From: Phycisphaerales bacterium
GTDB lineage: Bacteria; Planctomycetota; Phycisphaerae; Phycisphaerales; UBA1924
Length of the DNA stretch: 10,931 nt
NCBI GenBank assembly: GCA_030680655.1
Contig: JAUXUZ010000489.1
Location: forward strand, 1 to 10,931
Reading direction: 5' to 3'
In this document: positions 6,242-10,931 of the stretch, in pieces
Layout: each line of letters begins with the position of its first letter
Numbering within the stretch: the first letter of the stretch is position 1
Position numbers and translations under genes: made by a program
The notes under the pieces: model-generated
What the model saw: only the letters and a program-made list of their open reading frames with translations
Databases searched by the model: none
Told to the model about the DNA's origin: nothing

Positions 6242-6270
6242 AGTGTACATGACGTGTTTGGGGTGCGCAA
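6242..6270 (-). promoter_or_regulatory. Candidate sigma-70-type promoter of the 164-residue protein gene
   Basis: On the minus strand TTGCGC (6270-6265) and TACACT (6247-6242) are separated by exactly 17 bases, each matching the consensus at four of six positions. Transcription would start near 6235, giving a leader of roughly 77 bases before the ATG at 6158. The sequence upstream is unusually AT-rich for this window. Confidence 0.45.
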
Positions 6271-6387
6271 GGATATTTGGCGAATACCGAACAAAACCCT
6301 CTTTTGAGGGGATAGAGGGGTGAATTGAGGGGGTTGGTGGAGAGGTCAGTTGGCCCGCTGGGCCAGGGAGACACGAGGGCATTCCAA

Positions 6388-6407
6388 CCACGGACTGAAG
6401 TCCGTGG
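6388..6407. repeat. 20-base perfect palindrome
   Basis: CCACGGACTGAAGTCCGTGG has a 9-bp perfect stem with GA at its centre. It has the same size and layout as the palindrome at 10376-10395 but different sequence. It lies in the 513-base gap 6159-6671, which holds no gene I can support. Confidence 0.75.
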
Positions 6408-6441
6408 CAACGTCAGGGCGCCCTCTGGGCGGGAGGCATAG

Positions 6442-6471
6442 AGGAGTCAAGTCACCCTCACCCGCCTCGCC
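6442..6471 (-). repeat. Dispersed gap element, copy 1
   Basis: These 30 bases match 10454-10484 in the same orientation at nearly every position, with one single-base insertion. The core is TCAAG-T/G-CACCCTCACCCG followed by CCTCG. Strand is assigned on the minus sense (CGGGTGAGGGTG) by comparison with the plus-sense relative near 1299-1331. Confidence 0.7.
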
Positions 6472-6490
6472 AAGCCTTGGCAGTATTGAA

Positions 6491-6507
6491 GCGGTCTTTC
6501 GGACCGC
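6491..6507. repeat. Short hairpin in the 6159-6671 gap
   Basis: GCGGTC and GACCGC pair around TTTCG. Another short perfect stem follows 20 bases later (6528-6542), so the gap is a string of small palindromes. Confidence 0.45.
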
Positions 6508-6527
6508 ACTCTTCGGCTTCCGGCTCA

Positions 6528-6542
6528 ATGGGCTGCGCCCAT
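6528..6542. repeat. Short hairpin in the 6159-6671 gap
   Basis: ATGGGC and GCCCAT pair around TGC. No T-run follows on either strand, so it is not an intrinsic terminator. Confidence 0.4.
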
Positions 6543-6597
6543 GCGCACGGCCCGGCTGGGAGCGGGAGAGGTGGGGAGGCAGTTGGAGTTGTTCAAC

Positions 6598-6629
6598 AAA
6601 AAGGCCCCCCCAAACGTGACGGGGGGGCC
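6598..6629 (-). terminator. Strong intrinsic terminator of the 184-residue secreted protein gene
   Basis: Read on the minus strand, GGCCCCCCC and GGGGGGGCC form a 9-bp all-GC stem around GTCACGTTT and are followed by TTTTTG. It lies 43 bases after the stop at 6672. Confidence 0.88.
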
Positions 6630-6671
6630 CCAAGGGAAATGGGCTGGGAGATTTGGAAGCGTGCGGTGTCT

Positions 6672-7226
6672 TCAGCGTGCGTGGGGCATCTGTTCGATGC
6701 GTTGGATGGGGATGCAGCGCTGCTGGCCTGCTATCCATACGTTGATCTCGGTGAGGTGTTCGCGGGTTTCGAAGCCGCCGCTGACGGCGAAGGGTGAGCA
6801 GACCTGTGCGCGCGGCGAGGTGTAGATGGGGCCGTAGTTGTGGAGCACGACGCGTGCGGTTCCGTCGTAGCGGCTGCCCCAGCGGTTGTCGTGCTCAAGT
6901 GAGGTGACGAACCCGCTTGTGGTGTTCTCGCCGCGGGCGAGGATGATGACGGTGTCGCCTGCCTGGTAGGCCTGGATTTCGAGCGTGCGCGGCGCGACCT
7001 CGGCGATGACGGGGGCGGGCTCTGCACAGAAGACCGGACGCGGGGGCTCGCGGTGGGCGCGGTAGAAACTGCCGCCGCCGATGTTGACGCGGACGTTGAA
7101 GCTTGAGTCGTGGTCGCGTCCGCCGCGCTTGTTCATGTCGTCTGGTCCTGCGGCGGCCCCCCCCATCACACCGCCGGCGGCGAGGAGGGCGAACGCTGAG
7201 AGTGCCAGGGTTGAACGGGAGAGCAC
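6672..7226 (-). CDS. Unknown secreted protein, 184 residues
   Basis: No family recognised. The start is GTG at 7226, firmly supported by AAGGAG seven bases upstream. Residues 1-26 are a Sec signal peptide (MLSRSTLALSAFALLAAGGVMGGAAA, with a cleavage-like AAA before GPDD). A polar Gly/Asp/Arg linker follows (27-62). The rest looks like a beta-rich domain: RTLEIQAYQAGDTVIILARGENTTSGFVTSL (80-110), RVVLHNYGP (125-133), LTEINVWI (158-165) and RCIPI (170-174). Three cysteines remain in the mature form (67, 143, 171), so one disulphide is possible. The segment GDTVIILARGENTTSGF resembles a small Ig-like or inhibitor-like fold, but I cannot assign it. It is a single gene with its own terminator, 237 bases downstream of the zinc-ribbon pair. 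The gap 7227-7463 holds only a 14-base palindrome (AGCGCAGTTGCGCT, 7446-7459) next to the stop of that pair. Confidence 0.75.
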   Translation of the reverse strand: MLSRSTLALSAFALLAAGGVMGGAAAGPDDMNKRGGRDHDSSFNVRVNIGGGSFYRAHREPPRPVFCAEPAPVIAEVAPRTLEIQAYQAGDTVIILARGENTTSGFVTSLEHDNRWGSRYDGTARVVLHNYGPIYTSPRAQVCSPFAVSGGFETREHLTEINVWIAGQQRCIPIQRIEQMPHAR

Positions 7227-7463
7227 GGGAGACTCCTTTACGGTTGGGGGCAGGGCGTTGTCGGTTTGAACTGTTCGTGCCGACGTGTGTGGTTTCGCGG
7301 AGCGCGTGACGGGGATTCGCGGTGGTGCGATTTGGTCCGAGAAAGATGGGTGTGGAAATGGTGCATCCGGCGAGATAGCTCGGACGAACTGTGCTCGCGC
7401 GGAGAGGACCGGTGTGGCACACGGGACGGATAGGGAAGTTGGTGGAGCGCAGTTGCGCTGGCG

Positions 7464-8219
7464 TCACGCGCTGAGGCTGGACCAGAAGAGGAAGGCCGCG
7501 AGCGCGAGGCCGGAGTACAGGGCGAAGCGGCCGAGGCTTCGCGCTTCGGTTCCGGTGAGCGTGAGGGTGGGTGAGAGGTGCACGCGCTTGTGCTGGATGC
7601 CTTCGTGTGCGATCACGAGGGCCGCGACGACGAGCGCGTAGGGGAGCGCGTGAGCGAGGAACACGGCGGCATCGGCGATCGCGCGGCCGATGGTGAGCGG
7701 CATTGACTGGGTGCCTGTTGGTCGGTGGCCGTGGTTGGTGACGGCGAACTTGTTGAAGACGGCTCGCATGGATTCCCAGGCGATCCAGATGAGCAGCGTG
7801 GCGGTGCCGAGGACGAGCAAGATGACGGCCGCGCTGTGTGCGCTGGGGAGGAAGCGCTCCCCGAACCACGGCTTCGCATCGCGGAGACCGATGGAGAGTC
7901 GGCCGGGGAACGCGTCGATCTGCTCGGCGAGGGACGGGGGCGGGCCGTCGGCGGTGTCGTAGGGGCGGCCGCACTCGGGGCACGGGCCGGCGGCGGGCAG
8001 GCCCGAGAGGTTGTAGAGGCAGTGGTGGCAGCGAGGGGCGAGGGCGACTTTGTCGGCGGGGGTGAGGACAGAGCCGGAGGACGCGTCGTAATGGATGCCG
8101 CACTCTGGGCAGGTGCCGCTGATGGGGAGTCCGAGGAGTGAGTAATCGCAGGCGGGGCAGTGGCGCGCGGGGGCGTCGGGGGGCGCGGCCGGGTTGGTGC
8201 CTGGTTGCGTGGCCTGCAT
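7464..8219 (-). CDS. Membrane protein with two N-terminal zinc ribbons
   Basis: Function unknown. The 251 residues begin with two tandem zinc ribbons of the same spacing: C21xxC24-N12-C37xxC40 and C64xxC67-N12-C80xxC83. Each carries the pattern C-x-x-C-x-Y-x-L-x-GLP-x-x-G-x-CPECG, common in small planctomycete membrane proteins. A conserved segment follows (FPGRLSIGLRDAKPWFGERFLPS, 104-126), then three likely membrane helices near 127-148, 180-204 and 229-247. The ribbons should face the cytoplasm. It is clearly paralogous to the upstream gene at 8245-8823, and the extra ribbon looks like an internal duplication. It starts 25 bases after that gene's stop with no visible Shine-Dalgarno, so the two are probably one transcript. 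The ribbon could bind protein or nucleic acid, or simply stabilise the fold. Confidence 0.75.
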   Translation of the reverse strand: MQATQPGTNPAAPPDAPARHCPACDYSLLGLPISGTCPECGIHYDASSGSVLTPADKVALAPRCHHCLYNLSGLPAAGPCPECGRPYDTADGPPPSLAEQIDAFPGRLSIGLRDAKPWFGERFLPSAHSAAVILLVLGTATLLIWIAWESMRAVFNKFAVTNHGHRPTGTQSMPLTIGRAIADAAVFLAHALPYALVVAALVIAHEGIQHKRVHLSPTLTLTGTEARSLGRFALYSGLALAAFLFWSSLSA

Positions 8220-8244
8220 GTGGGTCGATCAACTGACGAGGGCG

Positions 8245-8823
8245 TTACGGAACCGAGACACGAACCCAGGCGAAGACGCCGACCAGGCCGATGGCCGCGG
8301 CGAGGGCGAGGAGCCCGAATACGCGCGCGTGGTAGCCGGTGACGACAGCGCTTGGCGTGATGACGATGCGGTGGCGGGCGATGCCCTGGATCGCAACAGC
8401 CGCGGCGTAGATGGCGAGGAAGAGCGGCGCCCAGTGGAGTGTGCTTGCGAGCATCTCGCTGAAGAGGCTGGGGCCTGTGGCGCGCGGAGTGAAGCGCGGG
8501 CGGAGGATGCCGAACTGATTGGTGACGGCGTCGAAGGCGAGCGCGCCGATGATGATGAGGGCGGCCGAGTAGATGAGGATGCTGCCGGCGCGTGCGGCGT
8601 TTGGGAATGAAGGGACGTAGCGATCGGCGAACCAGGGCCAGGCGTCGCGCAGGGCGATGAGCAGGCGGCGTGGGAATGCGCGGGCCGCCTCGCCGAGCGT
8701 CTCGGGCACGCCGTCGATGGTGTCGTAGGTGCTGCCGCACTCGGGGCAGGTGCCGCGGGCGGGGAGGCCCGCGACGGAGTAGGTGCACCGTGAACACGTG
8801 TGGTTGCGGTGGGGGGCGGGCAT
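8245..8823 (-). CDS. Membrane protein with one N-terminal zinc ribbon
   Basis: Function unknown. The 192 residues carry one zinc ribbon (C10xxC13-N12-C26xxC29, ending CPECG) with the same Y-x-x-x-GLP-x-x-G pattern as its neighbour. The conserved segment FPRRLLIALRDAWPWFADRYVPS (50-72) aligns residue for residue with the paralogue. Three hydrophobic segments follow, near 79-97, 131-147 and 168-186. A short loop, GIARHRIVITPSAVVTGYHAR (147-167), matches GIQHKRVHLSPTLTLTGTEAR in the paralogue. It is the first gene of the pair; the promoter must lie in the 95-base divergent gap 8824-8918, whose G-rich block lies on the opposite strand. The ATG at 8823 has no Shine-Dalgarno. Confidence 0.75.
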   Translation of the reverse strand: MPAPHRNHTCSRCTYSVAGLPARGTCPECGSTYDTIDGVPETLGEAARAFPRRLLIALRDAWPWFADRYVPSFPNAARAGSILIYSAALIIIGALAFDAVTNQFGILRPRFTPRATGPSLFSEMLASTLHWAPLFLAIYAAAVAIQGIARHRIVITPSAVVTGYHARVFGLLALAAAIGLVGVFAWVRVSVP

Positions 8824-8837
8824 GCGGGACTGTGCGA

Positions 8838-8862
8838 GGGTGGGGGGGTGGGGGTTGCGGGG
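8838..8862 (+). other. Potential G-quadruplex motif in a divergent promoter gap
   Basis: Four G-runs of 3, 7, 5 and 4 bases are separated by T, T and TTGC. It lies 15-40 bases upstream of the zinc-ribbon start on the minus strand (C-rich in that mRNA) and about 60 bases upstream of the ATG at 8919. Folding is an inference from sequence only. Confidence 0.45.
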
Positions 8863-8903
8863 TGGAGCGAAAGAATACCTGGGGTAAAGGTGAGGGCTGG
8901 ATT

Positions 8904-8918
8904 TGTTAGGCTGCGGGG
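8904..8918 (+). promoter_or_regulatory. Extended -10 box placed for a leaderless transcript
   Basis: TGT-TAGGCT (8904-8912) is a TGN-extended -10 candidate. It is followed by exactly six bases (GCGGGG) and then the ATG at 8919, so transcription would begin at or next to the start codon. The same layout appears before the ATG at 10315 on the minus strand. Confidence 0.4.
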
Positions 8919-9515
8919 ATGACGTTTGAGTACACGGTCGATGCGGACAACATCCTGGCGTACTACGTGCAGTCGCAGCAGCTCGACGAGGTGGGGCGTG
9001 CGGAGTCGCGCGCGCTCTTTCGCAAAGGGCTGAAGCACCTGGCCATCGGGATCGGGCTGCTGCTGGTGTGCGTCGGGCTTTGGGTGGTCGATCGGCTGGG
9101 GCTGGCGGGGCTCGGTGTCGGGCTCGCGGTCTTTCTATTGCCTGCAGCGGGCGTGTTCACGTTCATCGGGGTTGCGCTGTCGAGCACGCTGAGGCGGCAG
9201 GCGAACGGGACGACGAAGGTGTCGAGGCACGTCGTGCGTGCCATGACTTCGGAGAGCCAGCTCGCGCGGCGGACGGGGCTGGTGCGGGCGACGCTCAACG
9301 ACGCGGGGCTGACGACGGAACTGAACGGTGAGGTGCACGTGATCGGGCCGCGGGCGGTCGCGCGCGTGTCGGAGACGGAGGGGTACCTGTTCGTGCAGTC
9401 GCGGTCGTGGTGGATCGTGGCGATTCCGCGGAAGCAGGTGGGGGATGAGGTGATCAGGGAGTTGAAGCGGGTGGTGGGCGGGTGGGGGACGTGGAATGAT
9501 GGGGCGGGGAGGTGA
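8919..9515 (+). CDS. YcxB-like two-helix membrane protein
   Basis: Probable inner-membrane protein of 198 residues, function unknown. The layout matches the YcxB-like family: a short cytoplasmic N-terminus starting FEYTVDADNILAYY (3-16), two membrane helices (about 40-58 and 62-90), and a soluble C-terminal domain. That domain contains ATLNDAGLTTELNGEVHVIG (124-143), the Trp/Tyr-containing strand EGYLFVQSRSWWIVAIPRKQV (154-174) and a final helix (176-187). The run from AGL through the aromatic strand to IPRK is the recognisable C-terminal signature of that family. It is divergent from the zinc-ribbon membrane pair and converges on the SUFU gene with only eight bases between stop codons. The ATG at 8919 has no Shine-Dalgarno beyond GGGG and may be read from a leaderless mRNA. 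Confidence 0.65.
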   Translation: MTFEYTVDADNILAYYVQSQQLDEVGRAESRALFRKGLKHLAIGIGLLLVCVGLWVVDRLGLAGLGVGLAVFLLPAAGVFTFIGVALSSTLRRQANGTTKVSRHVVRAMTSESQLARRTGLVRATLNDAGLTTELNGEVHVIGPRAVARVSETEGYLFVQSRSWWIVAIPRKQVGDEVIRELKRVVGGWGTWNDGAGR

Positions 9516-9523
9516 GGCAGGAG

Positions 9524-10315
9524 CTACCTGTCTTCAAAGGCCGAATCGCCACCATTTCTTTGGCTGGGCGGGAAACGGTCTGGCTGGTTTTGGGCGGGAA
9601 GTGCGGGGGGTGATCGCAGCACGCTCGGGCGGTTCACGTCGATGACCTCGCTCAGTTTGCACGCATCCATGTAGGGGAAGAGCGAGTCGGCTCTGCCTTC
9701 CTTCAGCTTGTGCTCGAGTTCGTCCGGGAGGAGCGGATGGAGGACGTAGACGTACACCGTCCTCCCGTCGCGGGTGGTAAAGGAATCCGCGACCTCGACA
9801 GGCTGGACGGTGGGCAGGAGCATGAGGCTGACGAAACGCACGCTGGTGTGGAGCGGGCCGGGCGGGCGGTCAAACGAAATCGTGTGCCCGTAGCCCAGCG
9901 CGGAGTCGCAGTCGTGGGGCATGCGGGCGGCTTTCTTCAGGACATCGATGGGCCACGTGGCATCGGTTTGGTAGTCGGCGACGACATCGAGGGTCTTTGG
10001 CATCGGCCACGTCGACGGGAGGCGCAGCATAAGTTCGGCGTAGGGGGGCACGCCCCACTCGTCGGCCTTGGGCATCGGGCGGTCGCTCATGCCGGAGGTG
10101 ATGAGCGTGTAGCAGTCGCGGCCCGGGGTTGGGGGACAGATGTGGACGTCGAGGTGAATCAGGTCGGACATGACCTCGTGAAGCACGGTTTGGACGCCCC
10201 CGAGAAACCGATCAGCGTACTTGTCGACGGCTTCGAGGGTGTCGTCGTTGCCAGTCGCAGGCTCGAACGGGCGGTCCTTCGGGGTGTATTCCTCTGTTGG
10301 ATGGGGGGAAGACAT
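9524..10315 (-). CDS. Suppressor-of-fused (SUFU) domain protein
   Basis: The 263 residues contain a bacterial SUFU domain. The region 53-160 is highly characteristic: IHLDVHICPPTP (53-64), YTLITSGMSDRPMP (69-82), PYAELMLRLPSTWPM (91-105), WPIDVLKKAARMPHD (121-135) and GYGHTI (141-146). LLPTV (166-170), the strand DGRTVYVYVLHPLLPDELEHKLKEG (183-207) and IDVNRPSV (225-232) complete it. The tail 233-263 is polar and probably disordered. In eukaryotes SUFU restrains Gli factors; in bacteria the fold is common among immunity-type proteins of polymorphic toxin systems, but no toxin gene lies next to it here, so that role is not supported. It has no signal peptide and is probably cytoplasmic. The ATG at 10315 is chosen because the family-like sequence begins after it; the open frame up to 10495 runs through repeats. 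Confidence 0.88.
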   Translation of the reverse strand: MSSPHPTEEYTPKDRPFEPATGNDDTLEAVDKYADRFLGGVQTVLHEVMSDLIHLDVHICPPTPGRDCYTLITSGMSDRPMPKADEWGVPPYAELMLRLPSTWPMPKTLDVVADYQTDATWPIDVLKKAARMPHDCDSALGYGHTISFDRPPGPLHTSVRFVSLMLLPTVQPVEVADSFTTRDGRTVYVYVLHPLLPDELEHKLKEGRADSLFPYMDACKLSEVIDVNRPSVLRSPPALPAQNQPDRFPPSQRNGGDSAFEDR

Positions 10316-10330
10316 CCGCGGAGAATACCA
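10316..10330 (-). promoter_or_regulatory. Extended -10 box placed for a leaderless transcript of the SUFU gene
   Basis: On the minus strand TGG-TATTCT (10330-10322) is followed by six bases (CCGCGG) and then the ATG at 10315. TATTCT matches the -10 consensus at four of six positions and the TGN extension is present. No Shine-Dalgarno fits in the remaining space and no -35 box is evident, as is common for extended -10 promoters. Confidence 0.45.
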
Positions 10331-10375
10331 AAGCGTTGGCCGGCTGGGGGAAGATTGGTTGGTGATGGGCATTGA

Positions 10376-10395
10376 CCGGCAGGCGAGCCTGCCGG
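10376..10395. repeat. 20-base perfect palindrome
   Basis: CCGGCAGGCGAGCCTGCCGG has a 9-bp perfect stem with GA at its centre, the same layout as the palindrome at 6388-6407. It lies in the lepA/SUFU gap (10316-10529), which holds this element and the dispersed element at 10454 but no supportable gene. Confidence 0.7.
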
Positions 10396-10453
10396 CTGGC
10401 TTCGTGCGCCTGCTAGGCGAGGGGTGAAAGGCAGCCGTTCCCATGCGGGGAGA

Positions 10454-10484
10454 AGGAATCAAGGCACCCTCACCCGACCTCGCG
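10454..10484 (-). repeat. Dispersed gap element, copy 2
   Basis: Nearly identical to 6442-6471 in the same orientation. The element probably continues to about 10525: CCTCGC (10478-10483) can pair with GCGAGG (10513-10518). On the minus strand its GGTCGGGTGAGGGTGCC resembles plus-strand bases around 1316-1331 inside the transporter leader. Confidence 0.65.
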
Positions 10485-10529
10485 GACTCGGCCACCCTCT
10501 ACCGCTGCGCGGGCGAGGGAGGGGCGGGC

Positions 10530-10931
10530 TCAATCCTCCGCTTGGTCGAGGACGGCCATGAAGGCCTCCTGCGGGATGATCACGCGGCCGACGGACTTCA
10601 TCTTCTTCTTTCCTTCGCGCTGCTTGTCGAGGAGCTTGCGCTTGCGGCTGACGTCGCCGCCGTAGCACTTGCTGGTGACGTCCTTGCGGAAGGCCTTGAT
10701 GGTCTCGCGGGCGATAATCTTGCCGCCGATGGCGGCCTGGAGGGGGATCTCGAACTGGTGGCGGTCGATCTGCTTCTGGAGCTTCTTGAGCAGGAGGCGG
10801 CCGCGGTAGTCGGCGGTGGTGCGGTGGCAGATCATCGAGAGTGCCTCGACGCGGTCGCCGTTGATGAGGATGTCGACCTTGACCAGGTCGTTGATGCGGA
10901 ACTCGGTGATCTCGTAATCCATGGTGCCGTA
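10530..10931 (-). CDS. lepA: Elongation factor 4 (LepA), C-terminal part, N-terminus beyond right edge
   Basis: This is the C-terminal 133 residues of the ribosomal GTPase LepA/EF4, which acts on translating ribosomes and affects initiation and elongation; the GTPase domain lies outside the window. The visible part is the end of the LepA-specific domain and the unique C-terminal domain: LVKVDILINGDRVEALSMICHR, then RGRLLLKKLQKQIDRHQFEIPLQAAIGGKIIARETIKAFRKDV. The hallmark KCYGGDVSRKRKLLDKQREGKKKMK and the ending VIIPQEAFMAVL follow. These align without gaps to E. coli LepA. The internal ATG at 10922 is a Met codon within the gene, not a start. The stop TGA is at 10532-10530, and no intrinsic terminator follows it. 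Confidence 0.97.
   Translation of the reverse strand, partial: YGTMDYEITEFRINDLVKVDILINGDRVEALSMICHRTTADYRGRLLLKKLQKQIDRHQFEIPLQAAIGGKIIARETIKAFRKDVTSKCYGGDVSRKRKLLDKQREGKKKMKSVGRVIIPQEAFMAVLDQAED

Noticed and set aside
6159..6410. N-terminal extension of the 164-residue protein
   Set aside because: It covers the candidate promoter and a palindrome, has no coding character, and a good Shine-Dalgarno sits before the ATG at 6158.
10316..10495. N-terminal extension of the SUFU protein
   Set aside because: The 60 extra codons run through a perfect palindrome and the dispersed repeat; SUFU-like sequence begins only after the ATG at 10315.
1..10931. Defence island, prophage, biosynthetic cluster or other multi-gene accessory system
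   Set aside because: All recognisable genes are housekeeping, transport, or single lineage-type proteins. Neighbours on alternating strands have separate terminators, and there are no nucleases, helicases, toxins or integrases.

Overview
The window is a high-GC, gene-dense stretch of an ordinary bacterial chromosome. The combination points to a planctomycete, probably Phycisphaerae. Evidence for this is a fibro-slime secreted protein, a tandem pair of small membrane proteins carrying CxxC-N12-CxxC zinc ribbons, a SUFU-domain protein, and gaps filled with short perfect palindromes. The lineage is an inference from gene content and base composition, not from a marker gene. There is no tRNA, rRNA, CRISPR array, transposase, integrase, phage or plasmid gene.

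Layout from left to right. (1) 1-2357, minus strand: pdxA (vitamin B6 synthesis), followed by a MATE-family efflux transporter that runs off the left edge. The earliest transporter start overlaps the pdxA stop as GTGA, but the first 170 bases of that frame hold three perfect hairpins, so the true start is uncertain. (2) 2497-2811, plus strand: a small secreted Lys/His/Gly-rich protein with its own terminator. (3) 3016-4365, minus strand: murA, the first committed step of peptidoglycan synthesis. (4) 4675-5628, plus strand: a secreted fibro-slime domain protein ending at a very strong terminator. (5) 5664-6158, minus strand: an unknown 164-residue protein whose 3' end is encoded inside that terminator. 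(6) 6159-6671: a 513-base gap with a promoter candidate, repeats and a strong terminator. (7) 6672-7226, minus strand: an unknown secreted protein. (8) 7464-8823, minus strand: two paralogous zinc-ribbon membrane proteins, 25 bases apart. (9) 8919-9515, plus strand: a two-helix membrane protein resembling the YcxB family, divergent from the zinc-ribbon pair. (10) 9524-10315, minus strand: a SUFU-domain protein. (11) 10530-10931, minus strand: the C-terminal end of lepA (elongation factor 4).

The core genes (pdxA, murA, lepA) are unrelated single-pathway housekeeping genes. Between them sit lineage-type proteins, several exported or membrane-bound. I see no multi-gene defence, toxin or biosynthetic system. 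The most interesting material is small in scale. There is a recurring class of 20-base perfect palindromes and a directly repeated gap element. Palindromes lie in frame at the start of the transporter. The zinc-ribbon paralogue pair shares a conserved LRDAxPWF segment. Two genes have extended -10 boxes placed exactly six bases before ATG, which suggests leaderless transcripts.
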